Shown here piece after piece: positions 9,013 through 17,578 of a stretch of 39,039 nt of DNA (positions are counted from its first letter, which is position 1; every line of letters begins with the position of its first letter). Made by a program: the position numbers and the translations under genes. The stretch is from Candidatus Hakubella thermalkaliphila (GTDB lineage: Bacteria; Actinomycetota; Humimicrobiia; Hakubellales; Hakubellaceae), in contig NZ_BLRZ01000004.1 of assembly GCF_013281975.1 (NCBI RefSeq), forward strand, positions 1 through 39,039. The letters run 5' to 3'. The notes under the pieces are model-generated. The model was not told where the DNA came from, did no database searches, and worked only from the letters and a program-made list of their open reading frames with translations.

Positions 9013-9155
9013 TGCCACCGTTTCTCACCCCATTCCTTTAGCCAGGCACTGAGATCCGATTGGAAAACCCGCCCACCCAGGGATCCGACTCCTATTTCCA
9101 GAGCCAGGGCTACCTCGCCTCCAGGGCTCAGGCCCTTGGGAGCGAGAGGTGTCTC
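9009..9155 (-). pseudogene. Unidentified gene tail, 48 codons
   Basis: An open frame without a start codon: a TGA lies just upstream and no ATG, GTG or TTG is well placed. It ends ...GSLGGRVFQSDLSAWLKEWGEKRW, overlapping the hydantoinase ATG by four bases. The coupling suggests this is the C-terminus of a former operon gene truncated by deletion. I do not recognise the family. Confidence 0.35.
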
Positions 9156-9168
9156 TCACCCCCCTCCG

Positions 9169-9987
9169 CTACCTCATGGTCAAAGCCATGACCGCCTTTT
9201 GCACGTGCAGCCGGTTCTCTGCCTCATCGAAAACCACTGACTGCGGACCATCGATCACCTCAAAGCCACGGTCAGCCGGCAGACAGTGCAGGTAAATGGC
9301 TCCCTCATCAGCCAGGGCCAATCGCTCCTTATCACAGATCCAGTCCTTGTTAGCCTCAAAAATCTCTTTGGCCTTGTCCGGGTTGTCCTGGCCTACAGGC
9401 GGTTTGAACAAAGGTACCGCGGTCCAGGACTTGGGATAGACTACCTGAGCTCCCTTCAGAGCCTCCTCAAACTCGTTGACAATCTGGAAAGATCCTCCGT
9501 AGCTCTGGGCGTTCTTTTGACAAGCTCCCAGCACCTCCTCATCCATGTAGGCCATGGGCTCCCCATCAACAACCTTGGTTCGCCTGACCACCACAACACT
9601 GTCTTCCTCATCAATCTCCAGCTTGGCAGCAATATCCGCACTGGCATGTTCTCGCTCGATCACCAAATCTTGGGTCAGACATTCAAATCCCCTTTTCCTG
9701 GCCAGGCTATCAATATTCTCCAGCAACTCCAGGCCACTTTCTATCAGAGACACAGGAGAAGAGACAAAGGTGCCGATGCCGTGCTTACGGATGATAATTC
9801 CCCTCTCCTCCAGGCTTCGGAGAGCCTCTCGCAGAGTAGCCCGAGACACACCCAATTTCTGGGCTAACTCCGGCTCGGAAGGAAGTTGATCATCGGGTTT
9901 ATAGACCTGGTTGTCCAGGAGTTCAATCAGAGCCTCCTGAACCCGGATGTATAAAGGGCGATAGTCCCTTTCTAAGTCAGGAATCAT
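9169..9987 (-). pseudogene. Chimeric ORF: GntR regulator fused to carbamoyltransferase C-terminus
   Basis: 272 residues made of two unrelated halves. Residues 1 to about 155 are a GntR/HutC regulator: the winged helix PLYIRVQEALIELLDNQVY, LPSEPELAQKLGVSRATLRE and GTFVSS, followed by the first half of an effector (UTRA) domain ending near GEPMAYMDEEVLG. Residues from about 158 are the C-terminal half of an ornithine/YgeW-type carbamoyltransferase: GGSFQIVNEFEEALKGAQVVYPKSW, IYLHCLPADRG, and VVFDEAENRLHVQKAVMA. Neither half is complete, so this is best explained by a deletion that joined two genes in frame. Relative to the family, the segment RGxEV-TDEV-IDGP is shortened by about four residues. 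The DNA-binding half might still be made and bind the palindrome upstream. Confidence 0.85.
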
Positions 9988-10005
9988 TTCCGATTTGGAA
10001 TTGGT

Positions 10006-10021
10006 TGTCGGATGTCTGACA
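10006..10021. promoter_or_regulatory. Palindromic operator upstream of the gntR chimera
   Basis: TGTCGGATGTCTGACA, a near-perfect inverted repeat (TGTCrGA/TCyGACA), 19 bp upstream of the start codon at 9987. Size and position suit a GntR-family autoregulatory site. Inferred from symmetry only. Confidence 0.45.
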
Positions 10022-10049
10022 TTGACTATAAGCTTTTTATATTACAGTT

Positions 10050-10113
10050 TAGCGGTCGCCCTCTTAAGTTTCTAGCCCAGTAAGGGGCTCTTATGGTGAT
10101 TAGGGGACCGCTA
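10050..10113. repeat. Nested intergenic stem structure
   Basis: A 12-bp stem, TAGCGGTCGCCCT (10050-10062, one bulged G) with AGGGGACCGCTA (10102-10113), encloses a 5-bp hairpin AGCCC (10074-10078)/GGGCT (10085-10089). It lies between the end of the aldehyde oxidoreductase remnant and gntR. No T tract follows on either strand, so it is not a plain intrinsic terminator. Confidence 0.5.
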
Positions 10114-10258
10114 CCGAACAGTTAACGTGTGCCACCAGCAAAGGGCACCGATAGATGAATGGTCATATAATCTTGGTAATCTGGGAGGGCTACTCATAAA
10201 AACACTTGCACAGCTTTTTCATAGATGAAATTTCAGTTTGATGCGGAAAATACAACCT

Positions 10259-11411
10259 CTAGGTCTTTAGGGGAACCTGCAGCCTCTCCAGGCCTAACTC
10301 CTCCAGTTTCCTTTGGCTGGGCCTGCCTTGGCCATCCCATCCTCTCACTTTATAGTATTCGTCTAACATCACTTCCATATCTTCTTCGGTGATGCGGTGG
10401 CCCGCGGCCGGACCATCTGGAAGGGACTCTTTTACAAAACGGGGTGGTAGATGGTGATCCTTGCGGCTAAATCCCTCTCGCACATTGAAAAGGCGGACCA
10501 TGTTCCAGACTCGCTCTCCCAGCCGCATGAGGTCATCCAGGGAATACTCCCGGCCAATGGCGCTGGAGAGCATCTCCAGATAAGTCTTTTTGGTGATGTC
10601 GTACTGGGCGAAATCGCATTTGACCAGGGTGTCCAGAGCAGCCAGGTAGTTTTGCAAGTCGGTCACCAGCTCAGCTTTTCCCCTTGTCTCCAGACGCTTT
10701 ATCTCCCGATCTTCCCAAAGTTCTCCTCCTACCTGGTAGAGGATGGGAAAAGCCCTTTGATGGCAGCCCCCTCTATCGGCAGTCATCAGAGCCAGACCCA
10801 TGCCCGGAGCACCGCTCGGCCCCCAGGCCGGGGACTCCAGACCTTTGATATGGACAGCATATTCCTCTGTACCAGGAATCTGCTCAGAAGCTCTTTTTAC
10901 CCCTTCTCCTAACAGTCTGGCCAGGGGATTCTCCCGGCTGGCGATCATCTTGACCAGCTCTATTACGGAACTCCGGTCCCCGAACTTGAGATCCAGGCCT
11001 CCCAGATCCGAGGTGGTTATAGCTCCCTTCTCCAGAGCCTCCGTGGCAAATCCGATGACTCCCCCGGTGGACATGCTGTCCATGCCTAACTCATCGCACA
11101 GCCGGACCGCATAGGCCACACCTTCCAAATCTCCCAGACCCAGGTTGGAGCCCATAAGAGCCACCGACTCATACTCCACAATATCGGTTGTCACATGAGC
11201 ATATTTGGTTTTTCTGATCACTCCCACTTTGCTGCAGCGGATAGGACATCCAGCACAGGCCAGGTCCCGCAGCCAGAGGCGTTTTCTCTGGGAATCAGCA
11301 TCTAACCTGTCCGCCTTCTCAAAGGAGCCCTGCCGGTAGTTAAAGGCGGGAAGAAGTCCCTCTTCATTGGCAAAGGGGACAGAGGAAGGGGTGCCATTGT
11401 CCCGATAGTCC
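10259..11411 (-). pseudogene. Aldehyde:ferredoxin oxidoreductase, N-terminally truncated
   Basis: Tungsten-pterin aldehyde oxidoreductase (AOR family), about 380 residues left of roughly 600. Present: the linker GTPSSVPFANEEGLLPAFNY, the [4Fe-4S] motif CAGCPIRC with a later Cys in LVKCDFAQYD, and the domain 2/3 block YAVRLCDELGMDSMSTGGVIGFATEA. The N-terminal domain 1, which carries much of the pterin-binding surface, is missing. At about 11400-11430 the frame runs out of AOR homology and into the alcohol dehydrogenase remnant, which is read in a different frame. Any product would lack a functional active site. Confidence 0.85.
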
Positions 11412-11898
11412 TGAGTATAGCTGTTTTTTTGTCGGTTATGACCGCCCACAGGGTAACCTCGCTGCCAGTTCCGGAGGTGGTGGGGATGGCAATCAGAGGT
11501 GGAATTCTTTTGGTAATCTCTTTCTTCCCGTATTCATACTCCAGGATGGAGCCATCGTGAACTACTTCTACCCCGATGGCCTTGGCCGTGTCCATGGAGC
11601 TTCCCCCACCTACAGCTATTAACATGTCGCACTCATTATCCTGATAGATTTTGGTGCCCTCTGCTACTAGCTCTACGGGTGGATTGCCCACCACCCTATC
11701 GAAGAGTCCGAATGTGATCTTTTCTTTCTCCAGACTACCCACTATCCTGTCTAGCAAACCGGCCTTGACTACCCCCTGGTCCGTAACCAGGAGGGGCTTC
11801 CTGCCTTCCAAACGACGCGCTTCATCGGCCAGATTTTCCACTGCGCCAGGTGCATGTTTTATAGCTGTAGGAGTTTCGAACACTTGCAACTTTACCAT
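11412..11898 (-). pseudogene. Iron-containing alcohol dehydrogenase, C-terminally truncated
   Basis: First ~165 residues of a group III (iron-containing) alcohol dehydrogenase: the NAD-binding region with KPLLVTDQGVVKAGLLD, CDMLIAVGGGSSMDTAKAIG and the conserved IPTTSGTGSEVTLWAVITD. The iron-binding histidines that normally follow (about 200 residues further) are missing. The open frame continues to 11302 only as nonsense inside AOR. The start at 11898 is preceded by a GGGGGAGG-like site. It is joined to AOR by a deletion near 11410, adjacent to a run of seven A on the minus strand. Confidence 0.85.
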
Positions 11899-12037
11899 CG
11901 GCCTCCCCCTTCTAAAAAGTGAGGATTTTAGCCCGTTTAGTTAATCGGGCCTGGCTACCTTCATAAATTTTATCAATAGCCATATACTACCCTTATCTAA
12001 AGGCAGTTGCTTAAGCTCATCCCACCCCGAACTTCCG

Positions 12038-13510
12038 TTAGACCTTCTGAGCCTCTATTTCTGCGGCCCGCTCATCCGCTCTCCTCAGAATCTCATCGAT
12101 GCCCTCCAGCACATCCTGAGGCAAAGGAACGGGCTGGTAGCTCTCCAGAACCTCCCTGGTTTTTTTGTTGACCCGCTGAGCCAGGGTAAGAGAGCCGCCA
12201 GCCACCCAGTCGAGATACATCCTGCGGTCCAGGAGCCGAGGATACCAGGCCTCCTTCCTGAAGTGCCTCAGGGTATGATCCTCGCCCAGGAAATTGCCCC
12301 CTGGGCCCACCTTATTAATCACATCCAGAGCCAGGGTCTCCTCATCCACCCGGATGCCTTGTACTATTCTTCTGACCATCCCGATGATCTCATCGGAGAG
12401 GACTAAAAGCTCCTGGCTTCCGGTCATGGCGCTCTCCATGAAACCCACATCATGGATCAGGTTGGCTCCCGAGAGGCCAGCCAGGAGCAGGTTAAGGGCC
12501 GCTTCCAGGGCTGCCTGCTCATCTAAGAGCCTGGAGTCCGTACACCCTCCGGTGGACCACATAGGCAGCTTCAGATAACGAGCCACCTCAGCCAGGGCGG
12601 CTGAGGCCAGAGCCAGCTCCGGGGCCCCGTAGGAAAGAATAGTAGTGGCCATATCCATGATAGAGACTACCCCTCCCATGATGATAGGAGCCCCCGGGCG
12701 CACCACCTGGCTCATGACCACCCCACTTAAACACTCGGCCAGGGTATCTACCAACATTCCAGCCATGGTGGCCGGAGCGGTACCGCCGGCTATGGGACAG
12801 GGGGTGTAGACGATGGGTATTTTTTTCTCTGCCGCAAAGAGAAGTTTCTCCACTGCATCCTTGCCGTGGCAGAGGGGAGTATTGGGCTCGGCGTAGAAGA
12901 TCATGAAGGGATTCCTCAGGAACTCTTCCTCACTTCCAGCAATAGCCACACACATCTCATAGATATCCTTCATGCTCTCCACGTAAAAGGCCCAGGCCAC
13001 AATGGGCTTGATGCTATTGGTCACCATGGCTTCAAACTCATGGAGATCAGCCAGGGCCTGAGGGACATCAGAGATGGAGCCTAAAGACATAACAAAGTCT
13101 ATGTTGGGAAGAGCGTCACAAAGCCTGGCCGTGTTGCGGGCATCGTTTTTAAGGAATTTACGTCTTTCTTTGGTATAGGGATCCAGGATATTAGGACAGG
13201 TGGGGCCAGGACCGTAGTAGACTTTACCGTCTTCCAGCATCATCACCCCCTCGCCCCTCCGGTTGGCAATGCCAATGCGGGAAGGGGCAGTGGCAAGAGC
13301 TTGCTGAACCAGAGAGGTGGGGATGCGTACCCGGTTGCCTTCGGTTACATCACATCCGGCCTCCTTAAGAAGCTTTACCGCCCGCTCCTGGTAGATCTTG
13401 ACCCCGGTTCTTTCCAGAACCTCTAAAGCCCCCAGATAGATTTCCTCGATCTGATCCTCAGAGAGAACCTTAAAGAAAACAGTTTGGTTAACCTGATAGT
13501 TTATTCTCAT
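12038..13510 (-). CDS. MttB-family corrinoid methyltransferase (non-pyrrolysine)
   Basis: 490-residue homologue of trimethylamine methyltransferase MttB. The frame is continuous, with no internal TAG, so it belongs to the non-pyrrolysine branch, members of which demethylate glycine betaine, proline betaine or carnitine in anaerobes; the substrate here is unknown. Family signs are SEDQIEEIYLGALEVLERTGVKIY at the N-terminus, GPGPTCPNILDP, EPNTPLCHGKDAVEKLLFAAE, the glycine-rich IMGGVVSIMDMATTILSYGAPE, and GGNFLGEDHTLRHFRKEAWYP near the end. It would transfer a methyl group to a corrinoid protein; the MeTr-like gene at 7886-8701 could then pass it to tetrahydrofolate. It sits downstream of the broken pucR. 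Confidence 0.9.
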   Translation of the reverse strand: MRINYQVNQTVFFKVLSEDQIEEIYLGALEVLERTGVKIYQERAVKLLKEAGCDVTEGNRVRIPTSLVQQALATAPSRIGIANRRGEGVMMLEDGKVYYGPGPTCPNILDPYTKERRKFLKNDARNTARLCDALPNIDFVMSLGSISDVPQALADLHEFEAMVTNSIKPIVAWAFYVESMKDIYEMCVAIAGSEEEFLRNPFMIFYAEPNTPLCHGKDAVEKLLFAAEKKIPIVYTPCPIAGGTAPATMAGMLVDTLAECLSGVVMSQVVRPGAPIIMGGVVSIMDMATTILSYGAPELALASAALAEVARYLKLPMWSTGGCTDSRLLDEQAALEAALNLLLAGLSGANLIHDVGFMESAMTGSQELLVLSDEIIGMVRRIVQGIRVDEETLALDVINKVGPGGNFLGEDHTLRHFRKEAWYPRLLDRRMYLDWVAGGSLTLAQRVNKKTREVLESYQPVPLPQDVLEGIDEILRRADERAAEIEAQKV

Positions 13511-13962
13511 CTTCTACCCCTCGCTTCGTCTAAGACAGTAGAGACCCCTCTCCTTTCCCCCTATCATCAGGGAATTATACCTCTACAATATGTTGCGTTT
13601 TAAAAAGAAAGCTGCTTCTCCTCAGCCTAAAGTTAAGGTAGCCCCTGTTGCTTAAGCAGTCAAGATCAAGTACTAACCTATTTTGGCCCTATCTATAGTG
13701 CATGATGCACCAAAGCCAGCCTCTGGATGAGGGTTAGCTTCCCCACTGCTTGCCTCTTTGCTACCGCGGTGCTCCACAGTTGTAGATTGTATTTAATCAA
13801 ATAGACAAGGTTTACGGAGACAGGTAGGGTTAGAACAGGAGAAAGTTGAACAAGTCCCTACCCAGTGAACTTTGACCTGGTAGTCCCCCGAGATAAAACG
13901 GAGACAAGGGTGAAACGAATTATTGGCGGCTCACCAGATCATCCATGGAGAGTCAACAAATA
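13511..13962. other. Intergenic upstream of mttB
   Basis: No credible gene. It holds an odd 13-bp palindrome GTGCATGATGCAC (13698-13710), similar to the XRE-flanking sites near 21340 and 21600. It also holds a 21-codon plus-strand frame (13590-13655, MLRFKKKAASPQP...) without a clear ribosome site. The mttB promoter is presumably here but not recognisable. Confidence 0.4.
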
Positions 13963-15349
13963 CTAGAGCACCAAATGTCTGACTTTCAGCCCCAATTGCA
14001 GCCTGAACCTGACTTCCTTATGAGGCTGTCTAAAAACTCCAATTTCAAAAACTCATCTCCCACTTCGCCCCTAAAAAGGAGCTAATTTCGCATAAAACTT
14101 CCCACATTGACCTCAAAATCAGATCTCATGTAGGAGTAATTCCCCACCTTGGGCAAAATGCCCTTAGTTTTTGGACACCCTCTTATCATTCAGATCTACC
14201 CCCAGCAGCTCCTCAATCTTCTTGATCTGGCGAGAAAGGGTGTTTCGATGCACAAACAGCTTCGCGGCTGCCTCCTTTTTGTTCCCATAACTCCCCAGGA
14301 AAACTTCCAGAGTGTGGGCTAGAGAAGTCCTGTGGCGAAGGTCGTACTCTACCAGCTTGGCTACTGTCTCTCTGTAATAAGCCTTCACCTCATCCTCAGG
14401 TTTCGGAGAGAGAAAGAGCTGGTAAAAAGAAAGGTTTTCATAGAGATGGATCTTCTTTTAGGGAAATATTTTCTTACCTAAAAGGAGAGATTGCTTGGCC
14501 TTAGTAAAACTGAGAGTCAAATTCCGGAAACCCTTAGTTACAGGACTTACCCCGATGGAAAGACTAAGACCTTGGTGTTTCTTGCTCACCCGGTTCAGAA
14601 GCTCCTCCAGAATCTCCTCATGGAAACTACTGTCCACCGGCTGAAAAACTACTATGAGACTATCGCCGGCTTCAGTCATAAAAGCCCGTACTCCTCGATC
14701 AGCAACTACGGCAGCGATCAAGTCTCTGATGTCCCGTCGGATCTTTTGAATGGAGCCTTCGTTAGCCTTCTGATGGCGGATATACTCTTCCAGCCGGTCT
14801 ATGTCCACCACTGCTACCATACTGGACAGATCTGGATCCAATCCGAGGTAGGCCGCTCGACGGGAGATCATATCCTCTGATTCGATCTGTCCAAAAAAGA
14901 GATCGTCTAGAAAATTGCCCTCTACTCTCCGCCGGGCCTCCAAAATAGCTATATTCTTGCTCATTTCCAGAGCTATTATGGTAGCCGCCTGCTCCAGAGT
15001 CACAAAATCCTGCTCCTGAAGTTCCCGTTCCACCTCCAGCACAAAAACATAGCCAAGATGCTCTGTCCCGGCCATGACTGGCACCACCACTCGGGACATG
15101 GTCTCCAACTCTGTCACCGGACCCAGGCGAGAGGGTTTCTTGTCGGAAGTTAACTGGAGGATCTCCTTTCTTATGGTAGGATGATCCAGAAATCTTTCCG
15201 GCTTTCTCTCCCACCAGCCACCGGGTGGGTTCGGGTACGTCACTGACATGGACCCAGCGGACTTTTCAGTCCAGCCCATCCTTACCTGCCAGAAGTTTAG
15301 CTGGTTTCATGACCTCGAGAGAAAGAACATCTCTCACGGTGACAGACAA
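13963..15349 (-). pseudogene. PucR-family transcriptional regulator, multiply disrupted
   Basis: PucR/CdaR-type activators control purine or sugar-acid catabolism. The gene begins at a TTG (15349) after GAGG and reads TVRDVLSLEVMKPAKLLAG, then a TGA (15268-15266), then KVRWVHVSDVPEPTRWL. An internal deletion with frameshift follows near 15210. The GGDEF-like middle domain follows in a new frame (SMVAVVDIDRLEEYI, LSLSIGVSPVTKGFRN) up to an in-frame TAA at 14460-14458. The same frame continues past it with KIHLYENLSFYQLFL and the C-terminal helix-turn-helix KLFVHRNTLSRQIKKIEELLGVDL. A 161-bp MITE then interrupts the last codons; beyond it the frame resumes as KEVRFRLQLGLKVRHLVL and stops at 13963. 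Four separate lesions make this a clear pseudogene. Confidence 0.9.
14022..14182. mobile_element. 161-bp MITE inserted in pucR
   Basis: Terminal inverted repeats GAGGCTGTCTAAAAACT (14022-14038) and AGTTTTTGGACACCCTC (14166-14182) match at 15 of 17 positions when inverted. The element is flanked by TTAT on both sides (14018-14021 and 14183-14186). Excising it with one TTAT restores the pucR C-terminus in frame. It has no ORF of its own. GAGGCTGTCTAAAAA-type ends are common among DDE insertion sequences; the parent element is not in this window. Confidence 0.88.
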
Positions 15350-15645
15350 CTTACAACCTCTCTGATAAAACTATCTTATGTTCTAAACAGCTGTTCATGA
15401 GAAGCGCCTGTGGTAAAAGTGCCCAGGCTCGTCCTGGCCGAGAAACCCACAAGTACCGCTCTTTTGCTAAAATAAACTATAATCGAAAAACAAGTCTTGG
15501 TGCAAGGAGACTCGACAAGAGAAACCTGGAGACTCCCGTCTGCTAGCCTGTCCACTCTGTAATTCCTCGGCAATCTTTGCTATGATCATCTACATCGGAT
15601 GGGACGGATATCTCTAACAAAAGGGAAGAGGAAGGGTCAAAAGAA

Positions 15646-16389
15646 ATGAATCCATATGCCGATGTAGTAGAAGAGACCAAGAGAATCATAGAACAGGCAT
15701 CCCAGAGAGGTATGACCATCAGGCTCTTAGGAGGGTTAGCGGTTAAGTTTCATTGCCCCAGTGCTGAGCATCGTGCTCTGGAAAGACATTACCCTGACAT
15801 TGATTTTATGATCACCAGGGTTTACTCCAAGGAAATACCCAAACTGATGGCTTATTTAGGATATGAGCCCAATGAAAAATTCAACATTCTCAACGGGGAG
15901 TTTCGTATGCTCTTCTATGATCAAACCAACAACAGACAGATCGATATATTTATGCAAGACTTCCATATGTGCCATACAATTCCCATTAGCAGAAGGTTAA
16001 AAGTCGGGGAAATCACTGTCCCCTGGCCGAACTGCTTCTGACCAAACTTCAAATAGTCCAGCTCAACGAGAAAGATCTTTTGGATATCATGGCTCTTCTT
16101 CTGGATCATCCCCTGGGAGAAGGAGATGCAGAGACTATCAACTCGAAAGTCATTACTGACCTTACCAGCCAGGCTTGGGGCCTCTACAAGACGGTATGCC
16201 TTAGCCTGCAGAAAACCATTGATTTTGTCGACACCCGAGACATGAAGGGAGAAGAAAAGAAGATCATCCGGTCAAGAGCTCAGGAGCTGCAGAGAGCTAT
16301 TGAACAAGCCCCCAAATCCGTTAAATGGAAACTCCGAGCTGCCATCGGTGAGAAGATCCAATGGTATGACCTGCCGGAAGAGGTGGCCA
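15646..16389 (+). pseudogene. Nucleotidyltransferase-fold protein, frameshifted
   Basis: About 245 codons of a DUF-type nucleotidyltransferase-like protein (AbiEii/MNT superfamily): MTIRLLGGLAVKFHCPS then the acidic pair DIDFMI, the usual GG...DxD arrangement, followed by QIDIFMQDF. As read it stops at 16041, but adding one C to the CCCC run at 16020-16023 continues the frame as LAELLLTKLQIVQLNEKDLLDIMALLLDH and on to WYDLPEEVA. Homology then ends abruptly at about 16389, where the frame passes into a permease. The start ATG has a weak AAGGG upstream. Role unknown; relatives occur singly or with abortive infection systems, and I see no partner here. Confidence 0.7.
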
Positions 16390-17363
16390 GAGGTGCCACT
16401 TCAACCAACGCCTACCAGGAGATCATAGACGCAGCGGCCAAAGACGGCTACACCCCTCTTCCCTGGGGAAGTATGCCTATCGCCGCCAGTCTGGCCCTGA
16501 TTCCTATGGTGGTTTTCTTTAATCTGTGGCCTAACTGGGGCACTACCCTTTATGGTGAGGTCCGCGGAGCCAGCGACTACAAGCGAAATGTCTTGGGTAT
16601 GGGAGGAGCCCTGCTAGTTACCACCATCCTGGCCATCATATTCCTGGCCCTCATTGCCAAGACTATCGGGTGGGAGTTCTACCACGCAGCTAACTTTACC
16701 TTCTGGGCCGGGACCTCGCCACTGCCCCTCTTCCCTTATCCAGGGCTGCTGGTAGCTTTCATAACTCAAAATCCGGTCCTGCAGTTATGGATTTTACTCT
16801 CCCTCAGCCTCTGGTTCTGGGGCTGGTCAGGGACAGTCTTTCTCTCCTCCTCCCGAGTCATATTCGCGGCTGCCTTCGACCGGGTACTGCCGGAGTGGAT
16901 GGCCACCGTCTCTGCCCGCTTCAGGACTCCTACCGGTGCCCTGATCGTAATGACCATCCCCTCTATCATAGTCAGCCTGCTCTATTCCTACTACCCTGGA
17001 TTCATCACCTTAACCTTGGCCTCCGCAGCGGTGATCGCCATCACCTATGTAGGAACTACCGTAGCTGCCATAGTGCTGCCCTATCGAAAGCGAGAGTTGT
17101 TTAACGCCTCACCAGTATCTCGCTACACCATAGGAGGAATTCCCGCCATAACCATAAGTGGAGTGATCTTTCTCCTGTTCCTCCTCTACAACATCTATAT
17201 GTGGTCCGTAGATGCCGTTTACGGGCTGAACAGTCCTTTATCAGCCATATACATGCTTTCTCTGTATATTCTGGCTATAGTCCTTTACTTTGGATTCAAG
17301 AGATACAGGAGGAGACAGGGCATCGATATCAATATGGCGTATCAGGAGATTCCGGTGGAGTGA
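16390..17363 (+). pseudogene. APC-family amino acid permease, C-terminal half
   Basis: From about STNAYQEIIDAAAKDGYTPLPWG the frame encodes the second half of an amino acid/polyamine/organocation permease: about six hydrophobic segments, including SLALIPMVVFFNLWPNWG, an ALLVTTILAIIFLALIA segment, the conserved SSRVIFAAAFDRVLPEWMATVS loop and a basic tail FGFKRYRRR. About 200 N-terminal residues and their membrane segments are absent. The preceding ~100 residues in this frame belong to the nucleotidyltransferase. This is a deletion fusion in the same frame, so a chimeric membrane protein could be translated but is unlikely to transport. Confidence 0.8.
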
Positions 17364-17456
17364 GGTATTCATATAAGAGAGCTCGATTCCGGGAAGATCT
17401 AAAAATTCCTGGAGAGGGGTAGAATCAGGAAACAAGAATTAAACATAAACACTAAG

Positions 17457-17487
17457 GTGCCCGGAGTTTGTCCGGGCACTGTCTTCT
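17457..17487 (+). terminator. Intrinsic terminator-like hairpin after the permease
   Basis: Perfect 9-bp stem GTGCCCGGA (17457-17465)/TCCGGGCAC (17471-17479) with loop GTTTG, followed by TGTCTTCT. It lies between the convergent permease (+) and PIN toxin (-) genes and could serve both strands. Confidence 0.65.
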
Positions 17488-17578
17488 AAAATTGAGACCT
17501 TCTTTTTGCTGCTACAGGATATTAGATCCTTGTCGAATTGGGTATCCCGGTGTCGGACCTCTCGGATGAGGAGAGGAG

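Noticed and set aside
12038-13510. Pyrrolysine-containing MttB
   Set aside because: The frame has no internal TAG, so it belongs to the non-pyrrolysine branch.
13583-13595. 13-mer CTACAATATGTTG shared with 22401-22413
   Set aside because: Several 13-base matches are expected by chance in a window of this size, and the flanks do not align.
13590-13655. 21-codon peptide frame MLRFKKKAASPQP...
   Set aside because: No Shine-Dalgarno sequence, promoter or homologue I recognise.
15376-15573. 65-codon minus-strand frame upstream of pucR
   Set aside because: No motif, no ribosome site, and composition typical of non-coding sequence between the pucR and nucleotidyltransferase genes.
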